Shown here piece after piece: positions 22,376 through 34,682 of a stretch of 38,770 bases of DNA. Positions within the stretch are counted from its first letter, which is position 1, and each line of letters begins with the position of its first letter. The translations under genes were made by a program, and so were the position numbers. The notes beneath the pieces are model-generated. The model ran no database searches. It saw nothing but the letters and a program-made list of their open reading frames with translations, and was not told where the DNA came from. The stretch is from Ichthyophthirius multifiliis (lineage: Eukaryota > Ciliophora > Oligohymenophorea > Hymenostomatida), in assembly GCF_000220395.1 (NCBI RefSeq), contig NW_004085993.1:1-38770 (forward strand), written 5' to 3'.

Positions 22376-25300
22376 TCATATTAAAAAAACATTTTTTAAA
22401 ACTAATTCTAACATTTAAATATTAACAGGTTTAGTAATAAAGTATTTCATTCCACTTTATTTTGCTTTTTTTTTTTCAGTTTCAATGACAAAAGCACTAC
22501 AAGCTGAAATAACAGAGGGTTCTTGATTTTACGAACGAAAAAACTGAATTATTTCTCTTGTAGTTTAATGCCCATTTTTAATAGGCATATCAATATCCAT
22601 AAGAATAAGTTTATATTTATTACAGCATTTTTAATTATTATTAAAAAATTTTTCTTTTACTAAAGAAATCGCGCTAATTCCTGAAAGTGCCTTATCTATA
22701 AAAAAACTATATTATTGCAACATCATTTCTAAAACTCTTAAATTAAAATCATTATCATCTACTATTAGTATATTAGAACATTTACATTGTTTTTTTTTTG
22801 TGTTATATTTAATAAAGCGTTCTTTTATATTTTTTTTTTTATTGATTCCATTTCATCTCTTAATTATTCAATATGTTTAAAAATCTTCCATAGAAATGAT
22901 TTCTTATAAAGCTAATTCGTCTTTTTCTTATATTTCTTCTTATTCTTCATTTTTTTCTTCTGTTTAATCACTTTTTTCTTCTTTTATGGTATCATTATTT
23001 TATTGTAAATTTTATTTACTTTATTCTTCTAAATTATTGAAATAAACAATAAAATTACTTGACCTTGGAGTTTATTTATTCTTCTCAAAAAAATCATTTT
23101 ATATATTAGATTCATCTTTTTAAAAATCGTCCTCATCATCTTCTTCTTCTAAATAAGGAAATGATTTCCCATCACTATCTTACATTTTAATAGAATTTCT
23201 TTTTATATGCTACTTTAATTGATAATAAGTATCTTCTTCATCATATTATTCTTTATTAGAACCTTTAAATTGAGAGTTATTAAAAGAATGTTTAGACCCA
23301 CAGTTTTTATTAATGGATTTTTATTAAAGAGGACTATTAATAGAAAATTATCGGGAAGTAAGAGTAAAAGACTTCCATTTTACAAAATTATTCCCTTATA
23401 TAAACTTTAAGCCTTTTTATTTATTTAAATATCTATTGGAAATAAAAAAACCAAATTAACTCCCTTTATTGACCTCGCTTTCAATTTCTAAGCCTTTATT
23501 AATTCCTCCTAAACCCAAAGCTAATCTATTAGAAATAAATAAGCCAAGTCCAGACCAAAGGTTTCCATTATTATAATACTTTAAATTTTCTAAAGAATTT
23601 AATTATAAAAGAATTTTTTCTAGTTTCTCTTTTGGGATTCCACATCCACTATCCGTGACTTAAATTTAAATGAATTAATTTGAAATACAGACAGCATTTA
23701 TTTAAATAAAGCCTTTTTCTGTAAATTTTAAAGAATTGCTTAATAAATTTAAAAGGACTTATCTAATTCGATTTTAATCAGAATAAACTTTCGATGGAAG
23801 CTTTTCGTCATAATTAAATTACAATGATATATTTTTTAAAGATGCTTGAATACTTATTAATTTTAAACATTCTATACATAAGTCTTACAGAGAGAATTCA
23901 TTAAAAAAAAGCTATAAGTCGCCCATATTCATTTAAGCCATATCTAGTATATCATTGATAATGTTCAAAAGTAAATAATTTGAATAAAGAGACGGTAAAA
24001 TCCACTATTCTTTTATATTAGAGTCTATATAAGGCAATTATTTAGCCATTTCTAATAAATTTATGCTACAATTTAGTGGCGTTCTTAACTCATGGGATAC
24101 AGAAGATAAAACTTTATTTTTATAAAGATAGAGATTATCTTTTTATAATCTTAGAAAAAGCTAAGAAATTTCCTACATTTAAATCAGAAGTAATTATTCG
24201 GACGAATTAGGCGAAGAAACGTAAGAATATGAGCTTATTTTAATTTACAAAATAAAAGAAGTTTTTTAAATTTTAATTAGAAATATTAAATCATTATCTT
24301 TTATTTCATAAGCGTTTTTTTTTTCGATATTTTTTCCAGGCCTTTGCATTACAACTGAAGTTTGTGCAAAATAATATTGTCTTAAATTAAAATTTAAAAA
24401 AATAGGAAATAATTCGCTTAAATTTGTTATATTTTCCATTAATAAATATTAACTTATCATTTAATCATTTATATTATTTTTATATAGGTTTAAATCCCTT
24501 TTTAAATTAAATAAAAACATTGATGTATTGTGATTATTTATTTAAGATGCATTATTTTCTTCATTGTTTAATATTGAATGGTTTTTTTTATAGGAAAATT
24601 ATTAAGATATGGCATCGTCTAGACTTTTACTTTTATTATTAATATTACTACTATTAAATTTATTAGTTTCAAATTTACTTTAATCTATAAAAGCTTATTT
24701 GGATAATAATGAAGTAGTTTATTCATTAATATTTTGTTTGGTTTTTTATATATTATTTTCAGTTTAAACTGGATTTTCGTTCTAAGTGTTTTCATAATTG
24801 TCGTCTATTTCAAATAAATCATTGAAAATATTTTTATTAAAAGGAAATAGTTTTAGTTAGAGAAGAATGTCTTCTGGTTCTGAAAAGCCAATATATTATT
24901 ATGATTTGATGTTATTGTATATTATTTTCTGGTCTTAGTTTATTAATATTATGCCTTCGTTTATGTTCTGGATTAGATTTTCGTATAATTAATAATCAGT
25001 AAAAATATGCTATTGTTATGCTTTTTAAGATTTAAACTTAGGGTTTTTAAAAGTTATAAGATTAGTATCAGTTTATTTTAATTGAATTTTATGATTTTTT
25101 CCGTTTTTTTATTATTTATTATTTATATCGAATTTATATTTTAATTACTATTTACTATTTTTAAATTTGGGCTTTTTAAATTAATGTTTGCTAATATATT
25201 TATATTCTGTTTGCTTTAAATTTACTTATAAAATTTAAGGTTATTGTTTAAATTTTAAGGTTGTATTTCTTTTTTTTTAATTATTATATAGAATAATTAT

Positions 25301-25821
25301 TAGCTATATAAAATAAAATATAGGATTATAAATGGTATATCTTAATATTATTATAGAAATGATAATTAGATTATTAATATAATTTTAACTATAAAAATAA
25401 TAAAAACTAATTTTAATTATTCCCATTGTTTTTATTTCTCATTTATTTATTTGAAAAATAAAAAATCGGATAATATTAAAGAAAAATAATTCCCGTCTGA
25501 ATTTAATGCGTATAACTATAATACTCCAATACTCATTAAAAGATTATATATATCGACTAAAATTTCTGGTATTTTTGATGAGTTAATAACTTTATTAAAC
25601 AAATTTATTAAAAACAGACATATTGTTAATATTTTTAAGGGTTAAAAAATTGTATCATTTGTTTTTAATTGTATTTATTTTAATGATATTATTATTATTT
25701 TTATTGATAAATGTATTAAAATTAGGTAAAATATCTAAAATTTCAAAAAATGAGGTTATTGTAAAAAATAACTTTTATATTTTTAAATGAAATCTATGTT
25801 TTATTTATTATCTGGAATCAT
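22376..25821 (-). CDS. Membrane hybrid histidine kinase with receiver domain
   Basis: About 1108 aa. The start at 25821-25819 gives MIPDNKQNIDFIQKYKSYFL, then hydrophobic segments (FYLILIHLSIKIIIISL; LKILTICLFLINLF; VFIIFIVKIILII). An intron of 119 nt at 25155-25037 keeps phase. A PAS-like unit follows (YENLIQNINEGIILINQDQK). The dimerisation box SVSHELRTPLNCSINLLEMA has the phosphorylated His at about 537 (24094-24092). The HATPase has N-box QVLLNLLSNSLKF, G1 DSGCGI (about 684) and G2 SGLGLFISNRL. The receiver has DD (about 982), phospho-Asp in LILMDIDMP (about 1036), SACSAF and Lys in FITKP (about 1091). So the module autophosphorylates on His and passes the phosphate to its own Asp. A stretch at about 22883-22835 (KHIEQLRDEMESIKKK) lies in another frame between a T5 and an A10 run (minus strand), probably two compensating base errors. 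The linker to the receiver is very acidic. Confidence 0.88.
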
Positions 25822-26340
25822 ATAATTATTTAATTTATTTTTTTTTAATAAAAATTTTAAAATTATAAATAAAAAACATTTCTTAAAAAATTTATAAATT
25901 ATATTAAAAAATAAATAAATAAATATTTGATATTTTTATTAAATAATTGAATATAAAAGTCACTATAAACTTGATAGAATACTTATTAAATCATAATATA
26001 AAATAATGATAATATATATTAATAATATATATTTTTATTTTAACTTTTATTTATATTTATTTAATGATTTAATTTTTTTTTTCTTTCTAATTAATTAAAT
26101 TTAATATATATATAAATTATTTTAATTTATATAAATTTAAATTTATTATAAAATAATAACAAATTTGCATTTGTATAATTATAATTATATTTTCATTCTT
26201 TTTTTTAAAAAAAAACAAAATAAATTATTTGAATTTTTTTTTAAATATAAATAAAAAAAAAATATTTTGTATTTTCAATAACCCTAAACATATATATATA
26301 TAAAAAATATATATTCATATAATAGTAATCAAAAGATAAA
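25822..26340. promoter_or_regulatory. Divergent upstream region of kinase and PAS gene
   Basis: 519 bp between the start codons of two diverging genes must hold both promoters. Only A/T homopolymers are visible; no specific factor site can be named. Confidence 0.4.
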
Positions 26341-27785
26341 ATGATAACTTAAAATAAAAAGATACTTTATTAAGATATGACCAAATTAGAATAAATAATG
26401 AGCGAGTTTAAATTAAATTTTTATTCATTTATGAATCATATTATTCAAGAAAATATAATTTCATTATATATTTTTAGAATATTTATTATTATAGAATCTT
26501 TATAAATTATATATTTTGTAATTCATCCTCGCTTAAAATTTATATGGAAAGGAGGAATAGTTTTATAATTTTTAGAAATTTTAAAATATTTATAAGTAAT
26601 AAAAACTATTTATCTATATTATATATATATATATACACAAATGCAAATTAGTTTTAATTTCTTATTGATGAAATAAATATCGATTTAATGTAAACATTAG
26701 TTTACTTTTCATTTGGCATAAATCTAACCATTTTATTATTATTTATAGTGTGTTTCATATGCATATCAAGAAGAAAAAAAGGGTTTTTTTTAAAAAAAAA
26801 ACATAATTAAAATAATATAAAATAGATAATCATTAGGAATATTAGGATATGGTTTTAAGTTGTTAAATTTTTTCGGAATTTTAGTAAAAACAGTGTAGGC
26901 ACTTCCTTTTTATGATATTTTTATAAATAATATATTTTGTTTATAAAATAAATTCGGTAGTATTTATTGCAATAACGAATATAAAATTGGGTTTATATTA
27001 TTATCTATCATCGGTATTTTAATTTAGTTATTTTTTTCTTATATTTTTACTTTATTGTTAAATGAAATTAATCCTTTAAGTAATATTCCTTTTGCATCTA
27101 TTCCGACAAATATTCCATATATAAAATAAATTTAAAAACTTTTTTTATGTGTATATTTGGCTTTAGATTATAAAATCAGTATTACATATAATTTTGAAAT
27201 TATAATTGTAGCTTTTTAGGTTGTTTTATTATTGGAATTATATAGTAAGTAGCTTTATTGTAATAAATATACTTATTATTTATAAATTATATGTGAGATT
27301 TTTATTTTTTGGATCAGTTTATGTGGTTTTGTGTAAGGTTTAATGATTTACGAAGGGGAAAATGAGGATATTACAATTTTTTATATTATTTTTGGAAATA
27401 TATTGGTTAATGCGTTATTTTTTAATATAATTAAAATTAGAAAATAAAATTTTATAACTCTTTTTCCTGATGAAATTAAAAATTCAGATGATATGAAATA
27501 GTATTGTCTTATCATGATTGATTTAATAGAAAATAGACATAGTAGATATGCTTTTATTTAACTTTAAGGTATACTTAAAATGCATGTGTAAAAATGTAAG
27601 TACAATCAAGATATTTGTTCGAGTTAATTTTTAATTAATAGTGATATTTAAATAGAAGTCACTAAGTAAATATATTATAGATGTTATTTCTATATCTATT
27701 TAATTAATTTTTTTTTTAAAAAAAAAGTGGAATAACAGATGTGTAAATATATAGTTATTAAATATATAAATATATAAATATATAA

Positions 27786-27841
<56 letters not shown>

Positions 27842-29931
27842 TATAGAGAATAAGCTAAATGGTATATGTTTTTAAAAAGCATTATTGATGTTATTTTAAA
27901 GAAATATAATAAATGTGCTTAATTGCATATTTTAAATGCTTACATATATCACGAAAAACTTAAATTAAAATATAAAGCTTTAATAGAAATGATGATAGCT
28001 GAATAATATAAACCTTCAATGAGATAATAATTAGCTTTATTTAGATATAAAAATGTAATTGAAACGGATATAATAGATACTGATATGAGAAACGAATAGA
28101 ATAAAAATGTGGATGTTAATGGAATTGTGCATTATGAGAATTAATTTGTTATATTTATGAAATCAATAGAAATATCTGTCAATTTGCATTTAGAATTTTG
28201 GAGAGAATTATTAGAAGAAAATCCTGATATTGAGAAATTATAAATAATAGGAAATAGGATTACTTATACTATAGAAGAAGTGTTTGTTTGTTATAAAAAA
28301 TTATGTTAGATTAGATAAAATAATATAAGGTCGCTATTGATTTATGGGAATTTTATTAAAGATGTAATTTTATTTTAACATTTTTTATAATAAATATTAA
28401 AAGATTATAAATGATGATTTTGAAGCTTAAGAGTATTTAGAAAAAGCAGCTTATGTAAGTAAAAGTTAATTAGTGAACAAATAATTTTCTGATAATAAAA
28501 ATATGAAATATAGTGAAAATTCAAATACTGGTATACTATTAATGAGTGCAAATTTATCAACTCGATTTTATGTTTAAAATACAAATTATGGTAAAATATA
28601 TATATATATAAATAATATATATATATATATATATATATATTATTTTATATATATTTTTTTTTATAAATATATTAATTATATATTTTATTTTTTTATTTAG
28701 ATTTTACAAGAATATTAGGATGGCCTAAATAAGAAATTATAGACCAAAATATAAAAAATCATATAATGCCTAAATTATTATAATAAATACATGATGGATT
28801 AGTATAGAATTATATAGATACTTCAGTACCAAAGGCAATTGGTATAGAAAGATTAATTACTCCTGTAAATAAGGATGGTTATTTAATTCCATGCATATTA
28901 ATGATAAAGATTCTTCCTAATTTAGACGAAGGTTTATAATTTGTTGGTTTTTTTAAAGAAATAAATGAAGTTTATTGTGCTCCATATATAAGAAATGATG
29001 ATAACTAAGAGACAATTTTTTAATATTTAATATACAAAGTAGACTAAAATTTACAAAACTAAACTCTAATTGGAATCACATAAGGATGTTACGAAAATTA
29101 TGGTATACCAATTTCATTGGTTAATAATAATAGTCCTATGAGTAATTAATTTACTATAGATTTGATTTTTCCTTAAATTATATAGCCGGAAATAATAGAG
29201 TAAATGAAAAGTTAATAGGGAGCTGTAATATAAATAGACACGACAATTATAGATTAGATTTTTTTGATTTCTCAAGAAAGCTCTTTATTATAGTAAGATG
29301 TTTAATGTTTAAAAGAAAGCATTATTGATAATAATTTATAATAAATTAGTAATTTAGATAATAATAAATCAATTTAAATAATATAAGATAAATATAAAAA
29401 TTAATTTATTAATATTTGGTTAGTCGAATAGTTTGTTTATAAAGATGTTACTATTAATATTGTTAAGTTTTGTGAGTAAGATAAAAATTAGTAAGAAGAA
29501 GATATTCATTTAGGGAATAATGATAATAATTAAGAAAAATATAATAATAATAATAATGATGACTCCGAATAGGGAGAGAATTATCAAAATGAAGAAGAAT
29601 AAGTGGATTTAAATTAAGATGAGAGTTAATAAAATTAAGGATCAACATTAAATTAAGAAGATTAAGACGAGATTAGGCAATTAAAGGATATTAAAAGCGG
29701 AATTTCTGAAAAATCAATGCCAAAAATTATAAAAATTCTATAAATAAGTTCTTTTATAATTTGTTTGGCATTACTGGGTTTAACGATTACAGAATTAATC
29801 TATAAAAATTAATAACATAAAATAATTTAAAAATCTTTTGATATGAATTTTCAATCTTTCTAGAGGCCTAGTAGTGTAGCTGATGTACATTTTATTATTA
29901 GAAAAATGTGGATAATAGATAAGTATATAAA

Positions 29932-29981
<50 letters not shown>

Positions 29982-31920
29982 TATATATGTTAATATTTTT
30001 TATTATTATAGTTTATTTGTTTCTAGTAATTTTTCATTAAATGTTTATATTAACTTAGCTTCTTAAGTATTTTATTAATAAATATATTTATTTTATTTAT
30101 CCATAAAGTTAAAAAATATAATTAATTAATTGAATGAAATTCTTTTTAATGTATTAAAATCTAAACTTGAAATTGAATAAAACAGTCCTGATTATTTATC
30201 AAGTGCTGAAATAACATCGTCTGTAAAATAAAAATACATATATAAAGTTATTTATATATATATAATAGAAATTGCTTACAACTGGTAGAATAATAAATTT
30301 AAAATAAAATTTAACGGATGCTTTAAGTTTTTACGTCGGACAATCATTAAGTATAGCAAATGGTAATTATTTAGACTTAAAATAATAATAAAATTAGTAA
30401 GATTAAGTTAGTTAGTTTAAATAATATTTCTACTATATAAATTTTAACGGAATGTATGCTTTAAGATAGGGTTCAGAGTAAAGTGCTTTGGAATATTTTG
30501 ATTATTATTATGATTAAGTATAGAAATTCGGTAAAATATTTCTTATTATTATGATTATTGGAATTTTTTTTGTGGTTGCTTCTTCGATGATTATTTTGCC
30601 AATGATTTTTTCGATTTAAAAATCAAATGCGTGTGTTTTGGGATTTTTTTCAATTGTTCCAATTGAAGAAATAAAGGCATTTTCACAAAAATGTGAGATT
30701 TATTTGAAAATTTATATAGAGAGGAAACCTGATGAGGCTGAGTAGCATAATATGTTTATATAATAAAAAAGTAATGAAGAAATTTAGAATAAATAGGTTT
30801 AATAAAATCTAGAAATGCCAGATTAAACTTTTCTTTAGAATAAAAATGCTAACAACATGTCAATATTAGACAAATCAAGTGCATAAGAAGTCAATTTTTT
30901 GTAAAAAAATAAATTTTAAATACAAAATGAGATAAAAAATATTAAACCTTTAGAAAAAATCGAAGAAAATAATCTTTAAATAGACGAAGTGGAAAATCCG
31001 ATAAAAAAAAATCTCATTTCAAAAGATCATAATAAGTATATATAAAAAAATAAAAAAATATTTATATTTATTTTAGAAATATAACAATATTATATTTTTC
31101 ATTTTTTTCACTAATTTTAATTGGTTATTTTGTTATAATTTATACTAGTTTTGAAAATGTTTTTTAGAAAAATTTAAATGCGATATTTTCCCATAGTAAA
31201 TATATAAGAAAAAGGCCATATTTATTAAAATACTATTAAATTTTTTTATAAGAATCAATCGTAAATTGTAATTTAATAAAAGATTTTGGTAATATAATTT
31301 TATAAGATTAATACTAATAATATATTACTGAAAATGAAAATTATATCATTAGTACATATAAATATTAATTTCCATCTTAATATGACTCTTATATAAACTA
31401 ATTTGATTAAATAATGTTCCAAAATGTATGCAAAGCTGAATATTAGTGTAATCTATAAGACTAAACTTTAAATAAAAGCTTATAAAGAATAATTTCTTAA
31501 ATTTAAGTTAGTGGGGAATAAATAAAGACTTATATTTCTTAATATTAATAAATAAAAGAGAAGAAGAATAATAATAAATGTTAAATAGAAGGACTCAATA
31601 AATAAACTTTTATTGAAATTAATACAATTATGGAATATATTATTAAAGTGATAGATTAAATGAATTTGTTATATGATGAAAAAACAAAGAGATATTTAAA
31701 TTAGAAAAATATAATAAATATTATAATTTTTGCAATTTTTGTATTTTTATTGGTAATTGTTTATGTTTTCATATGGATACCTTATATAGGAAAGCTTATT
31801 AATAGAATATGGATGACTAAAGGGGTACTTAATATGATTCCAATTGATATTATTTTAAAACATGATTAGTTAAGGTAAACTTTTGTATAGGCTGGGAAAA
31901 ATTTCGCAAGCGGAAAATGA
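26341..31920 (+). CDS. Large multi-pass membrane protein with PAS domain
   Basis: About 1646 aa. Exons are 26341-26595, 26652-27665, 27847-28363, 28404-28590, 28701-29922, 30012-30222, 30269-31035 and 31077-31920. The N-terminal half has at least six hydrophobic segments. A soluble region follows (REQAKWYMFLKSIIDVILKK; ITYTIEEVFVCYKKLC; YGNFIKD, then DFEAQEYLEKAA). A PAS unit at about 605-735 has TGILLMSANLSTRF and FTRILGWPKQEIIDQNIKNH. The C-terminal half has four more membrane spans, including FIICLALLGLTITELIY and IFLIIMIIGIFFVVASSMII, then IPIEEIKAF-like helices, and ends KGVLNMIPIDIILKHDQLRQ. This layout matches a large ciliate family of PAS-containing transmembrane proteins (TmcB-like); function is not established. 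Exon 2 needs either an extra intron at 26750-26825 or a one-base slip at the T8/A10 runs near 26790-26810; both keep the downstream frame. Confidence 0.8.
27794..27838. repeat. (TA)n tract preceded by 8-bp TATATAAA-like units
   Basis: Inside the 181-nt intron at 27666-27846. About five copies of an 8-bp unit (ATATATAA) at 27755-27795 pass into pure TA. Confidence 0.85.
29929..29980. repeat. (TA)n tract in an intron of the PAS protein gene
   Basis: Most of the intron at 29923-30011 is alternating T and A. Confidence 0.85.
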
Positions 31921-32117
31921 AAAATGTATTAATTTATTGTTTATTATTTTTTGTAAATAATAATATAATAAATAAATGTATGCATATATATATATATATA
32001 TATTAATATATATAAAAATTATTATTAAATATATTTTTATTAATATTATTTCTTAATAATTTTAAATTTTTTATTGTTGTAATAAAATAATTATATATAT
32101 ATATATTTTTTTTTTTT

Positions 32118-34525
32118 TCATTTTTTTTCTTGTTTATTTAAAATTGCCTTTTCGTCATTTGAAAGAAGCTTTTTCCATTCTTCATTAACATTTATTTAAT
32201 TTTTTAAAGATTCTTTCTTTTAAAATAATTAATAATTAAATTTAATAAAAATAAATATATTTTTTAATTTACTTATGATTTTATTTCTTTTTTATTTTTA
32301 TTTAATTTTTATTATTATATATCTAAACTATCCTTAAACTAACTAATACATATCTTTGTTTAATCTCTTAATTAATCAATTTTGTTAATTAATTCATTAT
32401 TAACTATTCCAGATAATATATTATCTATTCAAAATATATAAAATATAAAAAAATAAGATTTGAATATAAAAATATAAATATATATTAAATTTATATAATA
32501 AATTATATACATAATTGCATATAATATAATTTTAATATATTTAACAAATTTATATATCTAATAATCTTTTAATTTAATTATCATTAATTAAATAATTAAG
32601 CAAAAAAATAATAAATATATTCTAAAAAAATAATATAAATATATATATATATATATAGAATCCTTAAACAAAACTACCTTTTTCTCCTTTACAATAAACT
32701 TAATCTAATGTGTTTAGCAAATTTTCTGTTTTTTTAAAATTTTCTTATATTATAGTTTATTTCTATTAAAGAATTTTTCTTTTTTTCCTCTCCTAAGCTA
32801 AAAGTATAGTAACTTTTCCTAATAAAAATTAATTTTAATTATTTCTTTATTTTTTTTATTCAATTTCTATATTTAACATATCAATTTGCTATATTAATTC
32901 CTTATCTAGATTAATTATTTTTTCAGAATATTTTTATTAATTTTCTACAGATTCTTTGTTTTGTTTTTTTAGATTTTTGTATACAATTTCCAAATCACTT
33001 ATTCTTTTTTTTTACTCGAAAATATATTTTTCAGCTTCATTAAACTCCAAATTAATTAATGAAATATTTGTAGCCTATTTATTTTTCTTTATAAGTTCTT
33101 TAAAAGCTTCATATTAATTTTTTTCTTTGCACTTCAAACCCCATATTTCGTCCTCAAAAGCATCCACCTCAGTTAATATATATATATTATTATCCCCTAT
33201 GCTTTCTAAAGTCCTACCTCCTAATAATATTATTTCCCCCTAAACTTCACTCTAATTAGATGCAATAGAGATCGAATACCTAGGAGCTGGAACATATCCA
33301 CCTGCATTTGGACGAGACCAATAGCCTTCATTTAAATTTAAAATATAAAAATCATTCAAATATGTAGCTGTTAAGCTTTTTATAGCATCTTCAGGACAAC
33401 TTATTCCTCCAAAAAGACACACTACATTTTCTTTTATTGGAAGCATTTTCTATATATATAAATATTATTCATTTTTCTATTATTTATATATATAATTTAC
33501 GTGCAATGCTCTAGGATTAGGTTTTTACCCTCTAGTTTCATATAATGATACTTTTCGAGTTTCTACATTTATTATTATGGAAGTATCTGTACATTACTTT
33601 TTTTAATTAAAACCTCCAAATACAAATATTTGAGTATCTGAAATTTTAATTGCACTGTGAGCTTTAGTGGGAAAAAAAAATTAATTATCCTTTTTTTTTT
33701 ATAGTTTTTTTTTTTTAATATTATATTTTTTACAATTAAATCATTTTTTCCCATTATAAACCAGAAAGTTCATTTGTACTACTTTCCCATTAAACATTAT
33801 CTAAAGAAAAACTCCAAATTTAACTAGAAAGGAGATTCTCTGGCATGGAAGCGCCTCCTATTACATATTTTTATCGCCCATATTAATTAATTAGGAATAT
33901 ATTTTAGGAGAAGGTCCATTTAACCAAAAAAATCTTTTCCAAACTAAAGTTTCACAATTTAATGCGTACATATCGTTTAGTATTGTTTTTTCAGCTGATA
34001 AACCTCCATATACAAACAAATTAGGAGACTCATACCAACTATGGTGATGTATTCGTTTTAAAGGCGTTTTACCAGAACATTATTCTTTTTTCCATTATTG
34101 TGTTTCTAGTTTTTATTTTTTTAAAATGATAAATTAGTTTTTATTTTTTTAAAATGATAAATAAATAAATACATGGGTCGAAATAATATATAGTGTCGTT
34201 TTATGTTATTGGATTCGGTAAATAATCATTTTCAGATTAAGTTAAAGATTATAGTTGGTTTAAACTTGTTTTTGAATTTATAGACTGTATTTATTCTATT
34301 TTTTATTTTATTATGTAATTTATTTATTGATTTTTATTTTATTTTTAAAAAATTAAAAAAACTGTCTATCAACTTGTCATCTTTCCTAATATCTATTTAT
34401 TTTATTCCACCAAAATATATATATTTGTTTTTATCGATTTAATAATCTAATGAAACTCCTTCTTCTATTGCTGGGAAATCTTCTTTGTTTTTGAAATCTT
34501 GCTTTTTCCAAAATAAATTATTCAT
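32118..34525 (-). CDS. Kelch-repeat protein with C-terminal coiled coil
   Basis: Minus-strand exons are 34525-34363, 34295-34173, 34105-33734, 33689-33501, 33449-32678, 32424-32273 and 32216-32118; TGA lies at 32120-32118. The start gives MNNLFWKKQDFKNKEDFPAI. Kelch blades are clear: YIYFGGIKQID; DTIYYFDPQTQQWKK; HHHSWYESPNLFVYGGLSAE with LNDMYALNCETLVWKR; YVIGGASMPENLLSSQIWSF; KAHSAIKISDTQIFVFGGFN; VVCLFGGISCPEDAIKSLTA with YLNDFYILNLNEGYW. After them comes a long coiled coil (KKRISDLEIVYKNLKKQNKE; KILQQKQTIIQENFKKTENL) and a Lys-rich end (NVNEEWKKLLSNDEKAIL). Kelch propellers mediate protein binding; propeller plus coiled coil is common in ciliate cytoskeletal or signalling scaffolds, but no specific role is shown. 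Exon 3 carries two one-base slips at short A-runs (minus strand), near 33868-33872 and 33744-33749. Confidence 0.85.
34107..34162. repeat. Exact 28-bp tandem duplication inside a Kelch intron
   Basis: Copy 1 is 34107-34134 and copy 2 is 34135-34162, identical over 28 bp. Both lie within the 67-nt intron at 34106-34172. Copy 1 abuts the used 3' splice site (CTAG on the minus strand). Confidence 0.92.
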
Positions 34526-34682
34526 TTTTTCTTTTTATTTAAAAAAAAATAACGTATTATTACAATATTAATAGAAAAATTAAATACAAAAAAAAAATTA
34601 AATTAAAATAAAATAAAAAAAAAAAAATTTCTTTTATTTTTTATTTAAAAAAATAATAATATTTTATATTACAATCAAAATA
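34526..34682. promoter_or_regulatory. Short divergent promoter region, Kelch / MCU
   Basis: Only 157 bp separate the start codons of the Kelch gene (-) and MCU (+), so both promoters are packed into A/T-run-rich DNA. No motif can be named. Confidence 0.45.

Noticed and set aside
23219-23410. Plus-strand frame with a basic stretch
   Set aside because: It is antisense to the kinase linker, whose sense frame fits a continuous protein.
32760-32860. Frame slip in the coiled coil of the Kelch protein
   Set aside because: Counting by position showed the exon 33449-32678 is in phase throughout; the apparent slip was a miscount of an A-run.
33252-33446. Separate small protein with LFGGISCPEDAI
   Set aside because: It is real coding sequence, but only one exon portion of the Kelch gene, not a gene on its own.
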